Part shown: piece by piece, positions 26,954 through 34,946 of the stretch
Numbering within the stretch: position 1 is the stretch's first letter
Layout: each line of letters begins with the position of its first letter
Assembly (NCBI GenBank): GCA_964613215.1
Contig: CAZTHK010000014.1
Coordinates: 55,593 to 119,592, forward strand
DNA: 64,000 nt
Origin: CAZTHK01 sp964613215
GTDB taxonomy: Bacteria > Krumholzibacteriota > Krumholzibacteriia > Krumholzibacteriales > CAZTHK01
Reading direction: 5' to 3'
Notes under the pieces: model-generated
The model's input: the letters and a program-made list of their open reading frames with translations, nothing else
What the model was told of the DNA's origin: nothing
Databases searched by the model: none
Translations under genes and position numbers: made by a program

Positions 26954-26990
26954 ACTGCTGCCGGGTTCCTGCCCGGTGGCAGTATTTTAT
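26954..26990 (+). terminator. Rho-independent terminator
   Basis: A stem of about 12 bp (ACTGCTGCCGGG with CCCGGTGGCAGT, two G-T wobble pairs) and a short TTCCT-type loop, followed by ATTTTATT. It makes the 26265 gene a single-gene transcript. Confidence 0.85.
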
Positions 26991-27058
26991 TATCGGATAC
27001 GGGCATGAGCGTGGATGACAGATAAAATAATTTTTTTCTGGAAGAGTTCCCCGGGGGA

Positions 27059-27067
27059 TGATATACT
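27059..27067 (+). promoter_or_regulatory. Extended -10 promoter for 27158 gene
   Basis: TGATATACT gives a TG extension and a 5/6 match to TATAAT, with no clear -35. Predicted start near 27074, about 85 nt before the gene. It resembles the promoter of the preceding WG-tail gene. Confidence 0.45.
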
Positions 27068-27157
27068 CCGAATCATCAGTCAGAGGACGGTGATGGAAAA
27101 CCGGATGCCGGAAAGGCCGTTTGCGATAGCCGGTATCCCGTAGAGTGAAGGAGGAGG

Positions 27158-27805
27158 ATGATGATGAGGAATGTTTGCCAGATCAGTATGACTGTTGTTT
27201 TTCTTCCCGTTTTAATTCTTTCTATTTCAACTGCTTCTCAGTCACAGGTTATGATCAACGAGTTCATGCCGGATCCCGCCACCGACTGGGATGGAGACGG
27301 TGAAGTAAATTACCGTGATGACGAATGGGTTGAGATAAAGAACAGGGGAGACAGTGCGGTGGATCTATCCGGCTATCTTCTCGCCGATGGTATTGAAGAG
27401 CCCCAGTGGCGATACGGATTGGCGGGACAACTGATGCCCGGAGAGGTGCTGGTGGTTTTCGGAAGTGATTCCAGGGCCTGGGAGGAGTCCAATCAGTTTC
27501 CCAGGTATGGATTGAGCCTGAATAACAGTGGTGACCGGATTTCAGTGTTCCGGGTAGAGAACGGGGATACTGTATGCATCCATTACTATACCTACCAGGA
27601 TGAGGTGGTTGGCGATGACAGATCGGTGGGAATCAGTGCCGATCCACAGGAGGGTTGGGTAGTCTTCGATGCCTACAGTCCCTGTGATGGCGCCTGTGGA
27701 ATCCCCGGCAGCGGATGTATACCCACTCCCGGCTCCCCCAACCAGTGTACCACCGGAGTGGAATCGGAAAGCTGGGGGAGCATTAAACAGAAGTTCAGCC
27801 GTTGA
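27158..27805 (+). CDS. Secreted lamin-tail-domain protein with WG-x-I-K C-terminal tail
   Basis: A 215-residue exported protein: signal peptide to about residue 30 (VFLPVLILSISTASQSQ), then a lamin-tail domain (VMINEFMPDPATDWDGDG, DDEWVEIKNRG, VDLSGYLLADG, LVVFG). An EF-hand/dockerin-like loop, DWDGDGEVNYRDDE, is inserted near its start and could bind calcium. Four Cys lie near the C-terminus (CDGACGIPGSGC). It ends VESESWGSIKQKFSR, the same type of tail as 26265 and 57225. AAGGAGGAGG precedes three in-frame ATG codons (27158, 27161, 27164); spacing favours the second or third. Role probably at the cell surface; substrate or partner unknown. Confidence 0.82.
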   Translation: MMMRNVCQISMTVVFLPVLILSISTASQSQVMINEFMPDPATDWDGDGEVNYRDDEWVEIKNRGDSAVDLSGYLLADGIEEPQWRYGLAGQLMPGEVLVVFGSDSRAWEESNQFPRYGLSLNNSGDRISVFRVENGDTVCIHYYTYQDEVVGDDRSVGISADPQEGWVVFDAYSPCDGACGIPGSGCIPTPGSPNQCTTGVESESWGSIKQKFSR

Positions 27806-27928
27806 GCGGCATGAATGAAGCAAAGTAATATTCAGACTGTATCTTTTTAATAGATATTCCATCACCGTCCCTGTTTATTTGAATTGTACTTTGCTTAAAA
27901 TTTCACTTTTTGCTAATATTATTCAGTT

Positions 27929-29623
27929 ATGGAAATAGAAGAGAAGAAACAAGAAAATACCCGGATGGAAAACTGCTGGGAGTTCAACCACTGTCAGGAT
28001 AAGGACTGTCCCGCCTACGGCCGTGAAAACTCTCCCTGCTGGGAGATAACCGGTCACCGCTGCCGTGACCGGGTCTTCCCCAGGGTGGAAGAGAAGTTGA
28101 TCAGGTGTTGTTTCAACTGTGACTACTTCAAGATGATCAAGACAAGGGTGAAGGGGAGAAGATGGGTTGATATAACTCTCCTGGAGACCATGGAGGATGC
28201 TCTGAAAAGGTCCTCCCGCTATTCCAATAAGGTGGAGGATCTCTATATGGAGGTGATCAGAAGGAGCAAGTTGATGAATCTGCTGGGAGAGGTCAGCAGG
28301 ATCATCGCACGCCTGGACAAGGAAGAGGATATCATGCTGGCCATCCTTACCGTGATTACGGCCAAGGAGGGTCTGGGGTTTAACCGCGCCTTCGTGTTCA
28401 TGCATGGTCCCGAACTGGGGATACTAAGGGGAAAATACGCCCTGGGGCCATCCACCTATGAGGAAGCTGAAAATATCTGGAGGATCCTGAACCGGGATTC
28501 ATCTATTTCTCTGGAGAAACTGGTGAGCAAGGGGCAGAAGCTTCACTTCCTGCGTAACAGTCCTCTTACCAGCATGACCCGCCAGCTGGCACTGCCAACC
28601 TCCAATCAGGACAGCGTTATTACCAGAGGCATGCACGAGGTGAGATTTCTCAGCCGGAATGAGCTGAATAACAGATCGGATATAGAAGTGGCTACAGCCC
28701 TGGGGCTGGAGGGTTTCTGTGTCTGTCCCATTGCCACAGACGAGGACAAGCTGGGACTGCTGATAGTGGATAATATCTTCACCGGCAAGAAGATTACCGC
28801 TGAGGACGCCCACCTGCTGGAGATGATAACCAGTCACGCCAGTACATCTCTGAGGGCGGCTCAACTTAAGGAGTCCCTGGACCGGAATGTCAGGAGCCTT
28901 AAGGATACTTACAGAAAATTAAAGATGAACGAAGAAAGAATGATGAAGGCGGAGAGACTTGCCATATCGGGAGAGTTAACCTCATCGGTTATCCACGAGA
29001 TCAAGAATCCTCTGGTGGCCATAGGGGGATTCGCCAGGAATCTCTACTATTCCCATAGTCTCAACGAAGCTGACCGGAACAAAGCCGAGATAATTATGAA
29101 GGAATCACTGCGGCTGGAGAAATATCTGGAAAAGCTCCAGAGGAGAGTGGGTGAGTTGAATCTGGAGGAGACCGACGTAAACCAGGTTCTGGAAGATGGG
29201 TGCCAGTTGATTTCCAGTGATCTGGAAAGCAACAATATCGAAATGGTTAAGAGTTACCATCCCGATCTTCCGAGCTGCCAGCTGGATGTGGTTAAAATTC
29301 ACGAGGTAGTGCTGAATATACTGCAGAATGCCATGGATGCGGTGGGCCGGGATGGCAAGATAAAAGTGGAATCGAAGAAGGATAAACAGGGCAATATTAT
29401 CATAGAGATCCATGACGACGGGGTGGGTATCAGTCGAAGTGACAGGGAGAGGATATTTACTCCATTCTTTACCACCAAGGACAAGGGATCGGGTCTTGGT
29501 CTGGCCTTTGCCCAGAAGATAATTAAAGCACACCGGGGGGATATCTCAGTGGAAAGCATCCCCGATGAAGGCACAATCTTCAGAATAACACTGCCTCCCA
29601 TGGAGGAGAAAAGGGAAGATTAA
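27929..29623 (+). CDS. Orphan sensor histidine kinase with two-CW and GAF domains
   Basis: A 564-residue soluble kinase with no transmembrane segment. Residues of about 12-65 form a cysteine-rich two-CW domain (NCWEFNHC, DCPAYG, SPCWEITGHRC, CCFNCDYF) likely to bind a metal or sense redox state. A GAF domain follows (about 110-310), then a short coiled coil, the HisKA dimerisation domain with phospho-acceptor His356 in SVIHEIKNPL, and a HATPase domain (N-box NILQNAMDAV, G1 DDGVGIS, G2 GSGLGLAF). No response regulator gene lies beside it, so its partner is encoded elsewhere. The ATG has no clear ribosome binding site; Met13 is another possible start. A terminator-like hairpin follows the stop. 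Confidence 0.88.
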   Translation: MEIEEKKQENTRMENCWEFNHCQDKDCPAYGRENSPCWEITGHRCRDRVFPRVEEKLIRCCFNCDYFKMIKTRVKGRRWVDITLLETMEDALKRSSRYSNKVEDLYMEVIRRSKLMNLLGEVSRIIARLDKEEDIMLAILTVITAKEGLGFNRAFVFMHGPELGILRGKYALGPSTYEEAENIWRILNRDSSISLEKLVSKGQKLHFLRNSPLTSMTRQLALPTSNQDSVITRGMHEVRFLSRNELNNRSDIEVATALGLEGFCVCPIATDEDKLGLLIVDNIFTGKKITAEDAHLLEMITSHASTSLRAAQLKESLDRNVRSLKDTYRKLKMNEERMMKAERLAISGELTSSVIHEIKNPLVAIGGFARNLYYSHSLNEADRNKAEIIMKESLRLEKYLEKLQRRVGELNLEETDVNQVLEDGCQLISSDLESNNIEMVKSYHPDLPSCQLDVVKIHEVVLNILQNAMDAVGRDGKIKVESKKDKQGNIIIEIHDDGVGISRSDRERIFTPFFTTKDKGSGLGLAFAQKIIKAHRGDISVESIPDEGTIFRITLPPMEEKRED

Positions 29624-29634
29624 CCCTCCGGCCT

Positions 29635-29674
29635 TATATCATGCCTCCGCACCCCGGCCGGGCTGATATATTTT
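29635..29674 (+). terminator. Probable terminator after histidine kinase
   Basis: TATATCA (29635-29641) pairs with TGATATA (29664-29670) around a GC-rich inner sequence, and TTTT follows directly. It separates the kinase from the acyl-CoA operon. Confidence 0.4.
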
Positions 29675-29684
29675 CAGGGAACAA

Positions 29685-29713
29685 TTGACAATAAAGGAGA
29701 TATGCTTTATTCT
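29685..29713 (+). promoter_or_regulatory. Promoter of the cobalamin/mutase operon
   Basis: A perfect -35 TTGACA (29685-29690), a 17-nt spacer and a -10 TATTCT (29708-29713). The transcript would have a leader of about 140 nt before the adenosyltransferase. I looked for a cobalamin riboswitch in this leader and did not find its conserved boxes. Confidence 0.65.
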
Positions 29714-29859
29714 ACTGATTCCTGTAATTTCTTGCTCTGTTTTGATTAAAACTCTGGCAGAGCCATTCTGAACAAAGGAGGTGCGGGCAGGACGCTCCAC
29801 TTCCGTACCGATACTTTTATACAGGTTTGATTCTTCTTGCGCCATGGAGTGGATTATAT

Positions 29860-30384
29860 ATGGTGGAGAAAACCGGAACTTTTCAGGTATATACCGGAAA
29901 TGGCAAGGGTAAGACCACTGCAGCTGTGGGACAGGCGGTGCGGGCGGTGGGACACGGCTGGAAGGTACTGATGATACAGTTCATGAAGGGGAGGCTATAC
30001 GGCGAACTGGCCGCATCCAGGAAGATGGAGGGTTTTATTATAGAACAGCATGGCAGGGATGAGTTTGTGAACCCAAAAAATCCGGCCCAGGTGGACAGGG
30101 ATCTGGCAGAGAAGGGATGGAAGAGGGGGGTAGAGGCGGTGAAGAGTGGGGAGTGGGATATGATCATTCTGGATGAGATAAATGTGGCCATCGATTTCGG
30201 ATTGATCGAAGCGGACAGGGTGATAGAGCTTATAAAAAACAGGCCGGAATCACTGGAGCTTATCTTTACCGGGAGATATGTTCCCCTCCGGGTGATGGAG
30301 CTGGCGGACACAGTTACCGAGATGATTGAGATAAAACATCACTACCGCAAGGGAATTGAATCGAGGGAGGGAATAGAGTACTGA
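29860..30384 (+). CDS. cobO: Cob(I)alamin adenosyltransferase (CobO/BtuR type)
   Basis: Transfers the adenosyl group of ATP to cob(I)alamin or cob(I)yrinate diamide to make the adenosylcobalamin cofactor needed by the mutases just downstream. Walker A GNGKGKTTA lies right after the first strand (FQVYTGN), followed by the LMIQFMKG and DMIILDEINVAIDFGL blocks and the terminal FTGRYVP segment typical of the CobA/BtuR family. I choose ATG 29860 (174 residues), which has GGAGTGGA upstream and matches the usual N-terminus; a TTG at 29827 would add 11 residues. meaB begins 9 nt after its stop, so the two are coupled. Confidence 0.92.
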   Translation: MVEKTGTFQVYTGNGKGKTTAAVGQAVRAVGHGWKVLMIQFMKGRLYGELAASRKMEGFIIEQHGRDEFVNPKNPAQVDRDLAEKGWKRGVEAVKSGEWDMIILDEINVAIDFGLIEADRVIELIKNRPESLELIFTGRYVPLRVMELADTVTEMIEIKHHYRKGIESREGIEY

Positions 30385-30393
30385 AAACCCGGA

Positions 30394-31407
30394 ATGAGCA
30401 GCCAGACAGGTTTGAAATGCACGGCGGATATACAGCGTAGAGGTAGCATATTGGAAATAAAGGATCTTATAACCGGTTTCCAGGAGGGTAAGGTAGCTGC
30501 GGCAGCCCGGCTTATATCCGTAATCGAGGATGGCGGCGAAGAAGCGGAGAAGGCCATGGATGCTATCTTTCACCGGGTCAACGGAGTCCCCCGGCTGGGT
30601 TTTACCGGTCCCCCGGGAGCAGGCAAGAGCACCCTGGTTTATAACCTTACCGGACTGTACCGGGCCAGGGATAAGAAGATTGGTATTATTGCAGTAGATC
30701 CCACCAGTCCGTTCAGCGGGGGAGCACTTCTGGGCGACCGGATCAGGATGCAGAAACTTTCGGGGGACAGCGGGGTTTTTGTCAGGAGCCTGGCCAGCCG
30801 GGGCAGTCTGGGGGGTATTTCAAACTGCACCGACGATGTTGCCGATCTGATGGATGCATTCGGAAAGGATATGGTGTTAATAGAAACGGTGGGAGTGGGG
30901 CAGTCCGAACTGGAGGTGGCAGATAAGGCTCATACCGTGGTGGTGGTTCTGGTTCCGGAATCGGGAGATGGAATTCAGGCCATGAAGGCCGGACTTATGG
31001 AAATCGGTGATATCTTCGTGATGAACAAATCGGACCACCCCGACGCAGAGATGGCAGCCAGGGAGCTGGAAGAGGTGCTGAGGATGAAAGAGGTAGGGGA
31101 GGGGGGGTGGAGGCCGCCGGTGGTATTGACTTCGGCATTGGAGAAAAAGGGAACCGGGCAGCTTATCCACGGAATAGATAAACATCAGAAGCATCTCAAG
31201 GAAAAGGGCGGATTCGAGACAAAGAGGAGGAGCATCCTTTGCTCCCGGGTAAAGAGCGCTTTCATGGATAAGGTGGAGAAGAAATTTCTGGATGATCCCC
31301 AGGTGGAAGAGATAATGAACCGGCAGATGGAGGAGGTCTACCGTGGAGATCTATCCCCCTACCGGGTGGTCAGGGAACTGGAGGGGATGCTGGGAATCAG
31401 GGGATAA
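30394..31407 (+). CDS. meaB: MeaB-type G-protein chaperone of B12-dependent mutase
   Basis: GTPase that gates adenosylcobalamin delivery to, and protects, acyl-CoA mutases. The P-loop GPPGAGKST follows RLGFT; further G-motifs are visible as AVDPTSPFSGGALLGDRIRM, ETVGVGQSE and the NKSD specificity motif. The C-terminal dimerisation arm begins around the KKFLDDPQVEEIM segment. 337 residues is at the long end of the family because of a 17-residue N-terminal lead before LEIKDLI, where a TTG could be an alternative start. Its position between the adenosyltransferase and a mutase is the standard functional context. Confidence 0.94.
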   Translation: MSSQTGLKCTADIQRRGSILEIKDLITGFQEGKVAAAARLISVIEDGGEEAEKAMDAIFHRVNGVPRLGFTGPPGAGKSTLVYNLTGLYRARDKKIGIIAVDPTSPFSGGALLGDRIRMQKLSGDSGVFVRSLASRGSLGGISNCTDDVADLMDAFGKDMVLIETVGVGQSELEVADKAHTVVVVLVPESGDGIQAMKAGLMEIGDIFVMNKSDHPDAEMAARELEEVLRMKEVGEGGWRPPVVLTSALEKKGTGQLIHGIDKHQKHLKEKGGFETKRRSILCSRVKSAFMDKVEKKFLDDPQVEEIMNRQMEEVYRGDLSPYRVVRELEGMLGIRG

Positions 31408-31558
31408 GAGTTTGCTGATTATTTAACTGCCGGCGGGAAAAGTTTTAGCTGAACAACCGGAGGAATTTTGATAGAATGCAGTTTCCATGAAGACACTTTC
31501 TAATTATATAGCCGAAAAGTGACAGGTACACCGGTAAGGTTAGAAAAGTGAGGACCCC

Positions 31559-33220
31559 ATGAGTGATAACAGTGATGAGTTGAAAAAGGCCAGGAAAAGA
31601 TACCGTGAGGAGTACGGTAAGCACAAAATTCAGGACTTCGAATTTACCACCGTTTCATCGGAAGAGGTAGAACCCATTTACTGCCCCGATGACGTATCTG
31701 ATCTGGATTACCCGAGGGATCTGGGTATGCCGGGGGAGTATCCATTTACCAGGGGTATTTACCCTACCATGTACCGGGGAAGATTCTGGACCATGAGGCA
31801 GTTTGCCGGTTTTGGAACTCCCGGAGATACCAACCGGCGGTATCACTACCTGCTGGAACACGGCCAGACCGGTTTGAGTGTGGCTTTTGATATGCCCACT
31901 ATCATGGGATACGATTCCGATCACTCCCGTTCCGAGGGTGAGGTGGGTAAATGCGGGGTGGCTATAGATTCACTGAAGGATATGGAGATACTCTTCGACG
32001 GAATCGATCTGTCCGGAATTACCACCTCCATGACCATAAATGCACCCGCTTCCATAATGCTGGCCTTCTACCTCTGTGCCGGTGAAAAGAAGGGGATACC
32101 CTTCGAAAAGATGGGTGGAACCATTCAGAATGACATACTGAAGGAATACATAGCTCAGAAATCCTGGATTTTCCCCCCGGAACCCTCCATGCGGATAATA
32201 ACTGACATTCTGGAGTTCTGCTCCGGTAATGTTCCCAGATGGAATACCATCAGTATAAGCGGCTACCATATCAGGGAGGCGGGTTCTACAGCGGTGCAGG
32301 AACTTGCCTTTACCCTGGCCGACGGGTTTGCCTATGTGGAGGCGGGAATAGAAGCCGGTCTGGATGTCGACCATTTTGCTCCCCGTCTCTCCTTCTTCTT
32401 TAATTCCCATCTGGATTTCTTCGAAGAGATAGCCAAGTACAGGGCTGCCAGAAGGATCTGGGCCCGGCGGATGAAAGAGAAGTACGGAGCAAAGAAGAAG
32501 AGGTCACTGCTGATGAGGTTCCACACCCAGACTGCCGGATGCTCCCTGACCGCCCAGCAGCCCGAGAACAATATCGTGAGGACCGCATTTCAGGGGCTCT
32601 CTGCTGTTCTGGGTGGTACCCAGTCGCTTCACACCAACTCCATGGATGAAACCCTGGCCCTGCCCAGCGAAAAGGCGGTAAGGATAGCCCTGAGAACTCA
32701 GCAGATCATGGCTTACGAGTCGGGGGTTGCCAATACCATAGATCCCCTTGCGGGCAGCTACTATATGGAAGCCAAGACCGATCAGATGGAGGAGAAGGCG
32801 GAGGAATACTTCCAGAGGATCGACGATCTGGGAGGAGTGATCAAGGCTATAGAGAAGGGTTTTTTCCAGAAGGAGATAGGGAAGGCGGCCTACCGGTATC
32901 AGAAGGCAGTGGAGGAGAAAAGGAAGGTAGTAGTGGGGGTTAACCGCTTCAGGATGGAGGATGAAAAGCTGGAGGTTCCCCTTCTGAAGATCGATCCCGA
33001 AGTGGAGAAGAATCAGATAGCGGCGGTCAGCAGGGTAAGGGAACAGAGGGATAATGATAAAGTGGACAGGGAACTGCAGAATCTGAAGAAGACGGCGGAG
33101 AGCAGCGAAAATCTGATGCCCGCAATTCTTGATTGCGCCCGGTGTTACTGCACCGAGGGAGAAATTATAGCGGTGCTTAAGGATGTATTCGGCGAGTATG
33201 AAGAGCCGCCTTTTTTCTAA
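31559..33220 (+). CDS. B12-dependent acyl-CoA mutase large subunit, isobutyryl-CoA-mutase-like
   Basis: A 553-residue catalytic TIM-barrel chain of the methylmalonyl-CoA mutase superfamily, without its own cobalamin domain; that is supplied by the next gene. Two residues that set substrate choice are visible. The position equal to Tyr89 of Propionibacterium methylmalonyl-CoA mutase is Phe82 here (MRQFAGFG), and the position equal to Arg207 is Gln200 (EYIAQKSWIFPP). Phe/Gln is the pair found in isobutyryl-CoA mutase (Phe80/Gln198 in Streptomyces IcmA). So it probably interconverts isobutyryl-CoA and butyryl-CoA and not methylmalonyl-CoA and succinyl-CoA. The catalytic His is conserved in SISGYHIREAG. 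GAGG precedes the ATG. Specificity is inferred, not shown. Confidence 0.85.
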   Translation: MSDNSDELKKARKRYREEYGKHKIQDFEFTTVSSEEVEPIYCPDDVSDLDYPRDLGMPGEYPFTRGIYPTMYRGRFWTMRQFAGFGTPGDTNRRYHYLLEHGQTGLSVAFDMPTIMGYDSDHSRSEGEVGKCGVAIDSLKDMEILFDGIDLSGITTSMTINAPASIMLAFYLCAGEKKGIPFEKMGGTIQNDILKEYIAQKSWIFPPEPSMRIITDILEFCSGNVPRWNTISISGYHIREAGSTAVQELAFTLADGFAYVEAGIEAGLDVDHFAPRLSFFFNSHLDFFEEIAKYRAARRIWARRMKEKYGAKKKRSLLMRFHTQTAGCSLTAQQPENNIVRTAFQGLSAVLGGTQSLHTNSMDETLALPSEKAVRIALRTQQIMAYESGVANTIDPLAGSYYMEAKTDQMEEKAEEYFQRIDDLGGVIKAIEKGFFQKEIGKAAYRYQKAVEEKRKVVVGVNRFRMEDEKLEVPLLKIDPEVEKNQIAAVSRVREQRDNDKVDRELQNLKKTAESSENLMPAILDCARCYCTEGEIIAVLKDVFGEYEEPPFF

Positions 33221-33259
33221 ATTGTCCCGTGGTTTAAAATTATCAGGAGGAGTGAGTAA

Positions 33260-33652
33260 ATGGCTGGAAAAATCAGGGTGCTGATTGCCAAGCCCGGCCT
33301 GGATGGTCATGACCGGGGAGCCAAGGTGGTGGCCAATGCACTCCGGGATGCCGGAATGGAAATCATCTACACCGGATTGCATCAGACCCCGGAGATGATA
33401 GCAGAATCGGCGATTCAGGAGGATGTGGATGTGGTTGGTTTGAGTATCCTGTCGGGTGCTCATATGACCATGTTTCCCAGGGTGCAGAAGATACTCCGGG
33501 AGAAGGGCGCAGGTCACATAAAGATTATGGGGGGCGGGATCATTCCGGTGGAAGATGTGGAAAAGCTTGAATCGATGGGGGTGGATAAAGTTTTCGGGCC
33601 CGGAACTGATACCGGGGATATAGTTAACTACCTTAAGAGAACTTTCAACTGA
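33260..33652 (+). CDS. Cobalamin-binding small subunit of acyl-CoA mutase
   Basis: A 130-residue Rossmann-like B12-binding domain, the separate small subunit of a two-chain mutase. The DxHxxG cobalt-ligand motif is intact (Asp15, His17, Gly20 in GLDGHDRG), followed by the SxL motif (LSILSGAH) and the GGG motif (IMGGGIIP). It follows the isobutyryl-type large subunit by 39 nt with GGAGGAG upstream. It is the only B12-binding subunit in the window, although there are two large subunits lacking this domain, so it may serve both. Confidence 0.93.
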   Translation: MAGKIRVLIAKPGLDGHDRGAKVVANALRDAGMEIIYTGLHQTPEMIAESAIQEDVDVVGLSILSGAHMTMFPRVQKILREKGAGHIKIMGGGIIPVEDVEKLESMGVDKVFGPGTDTGDIVNYLKRTFN

Positions 33653-33672
33653 TTAAACAAAGGAGTTTTTTC

Positions 33673-34854
33673 ATGAGTGAGGTTGTCATTGCCGGAGCAG
33701 TACGGACAGCAATCGGAAAATTTATGGGAGGATTTTCATCAATAAGAGCGCCCCGCCTGGGAAGCCTGGTGGTGGAAGAGGCTATGAAGAGGAGTGGTAT
33801 ATCGGGTGATCAGGTGGATGAAGTTATTATGGGTAACGTCCTGGGAGCAGGACTGGGCCAGAATCCCGCCCGTCAGGCAGCCATTTACGGTGGAGTGAAA
33901 GAGGAGGCCGGAGCCATGACCATTAACAAGGTCTGTGGCTCGGGTCTCAAGGCAGTGGTTCTGGGTACCCAGGGCATAAAACTGGGTGATACCGGAATAG
34001 TAGTGGCAGGCGGGATGGAGAATATGACCAGGGCACCTTATATTCTACGCAAAGCCAGGACCGGCTACAGGCTTAATGACGGAAAGATTGTGGATGCCAT
34101 GGTGTTCGACGGATTGTGGGATATATACAACGATTTTCATATGGGAATGACCGGGGAACTGGTTTCTGAGAAGTACAAGATATCCAGGGAAGAACAGGAC
34201 AAGTATGCCTATGAGAGTCATCAGAAAGCGGTGGATGCCACCGAGAATGGCAAGTTCGGGGAGGAGATACTGCCGGTGGAGGTTCCCCGCAGAAAGAAGG
34301 AACCCCTGGTGATCGACCGTGACGAGGGCCCCCGGCCCGGTTCCAGCCTGGAAAAGATGGCTAAGCTGAAGCCGGTTTTCAAGAAGGATGGAACAGTCAC
34401 TGCCGGTAACGCCTCTCAGATAAGTGACGGGGCTGCCGCCATGGTACTGATGACCGAAGAGAAAGCCGGCAAGCTGGGTGTCCAGCCGATAGCCAGGGTG
34501 ACCGGTTATGCCACCGGGGGAATGAAGCCGGAGTGGGTGATGATGACTCCCACCGTTGCAGTACCCAGGCTTCTGGAAAAGACAGGGGAGAGTATAGATG
34601 ATTTTGATCTGATAGAGTTGAATGAGGCATTTGCTGTTCAACCCTGTGCCGTTATGAAGGAGCTGGGGATGGATCCGGAGAAGGTGAATATTCACGGCGG
34701 GGCTGTAGCACTGGGACATCCCATAGGATGCTCCGGGGCCAGGATACTGGTAACCCTGCTGTATGCTCTTAAACATACCGGAGGAAAGAAGGGATTGGCC
34801 ACTCTCTGCCTGGGTGGAGGAAATGCAGTAGCTCTCAGTGTGGAGATGCTGTAA
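33673..34854 (+). CDS. Acetyl-CoA C-acetyltransferase (thiolase)
   Basis: Cleaves acetoacetyl-CoA or longer 3-ketoacyl-CoA to acetyl-CoA, or catalyses the reverse condensation. The acylated Cys88 is in INKVCGSGLKA; the C-terminal catalytic motifs are NIHGGAVALGHPIGCSG (His) and the LATLCLGGG Cys. 393 residues is usual for the tetrameric biosynthetic/degradative type. AAAGGAG precedes the ATG. Within this operon it would complete butyryl-CoA oxidation after the dehydrogenase encoded next. Chain-length preference cannot be read from the sequence. Confidence 0.94.
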   Translation: MSEVVIAGAVRTAIGKFMGGFSSIRAPRLGSLVVEEAMKRSGISGDQVDEVIMGNVLGAGLGQNPARQAAIYGGVKEEAGAMTINKVCGSGLKAVVLGTQGIKLGDTGIVVAGGMENMTRAPYILRKARTGYRLNDGKIVDAMVFDGLWDIYNDFHMGMTGELVSEKYKISREEQDKYAYESHQKAVDATENGKFGEEILPVEVPRRKKEPLVIDRDEGPRPGSSLEKMAKLKPVFKKDGTVTAGNASQISDGAAAMVLMTEEKAGKLGVQPIARVTGYATGGMKPEWVMMTPTVAVPRLLEKTGESIDDFDLIELNEAFAVQPCAVMKELGMDPEKVNIHGGAVALGHPIGCSGARILVTLLYALKHTGGKKGLATLCLGGGNAVALSVEML

Positions 34855-34946
34855 TATCCCCGGCCGGCGTATCTGCGGGATAGTGCCGCAGGTTTCGGGC
34901 ACAGTGAAAAGTAGATGATACCGTGTGTTAAGAAAGGAAGTCAGAG

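Noticed and set aside
27818..27896. 10-bp inverted repeat AAGCAAAGTA/TACTTTGCTT with a 59-nt gap
   Set aside because: Too widely spaced for a terminator and no T-run at the right place; could be chance in AT-rich DNA.
29714..29859. Possible cobalamin riboswitch in the leader of the adenosyltransferase operon
   Set aside because: The conserved B12-box and the paired core elements could not be found; only a short CTCTG/CAGAG pairing is present.
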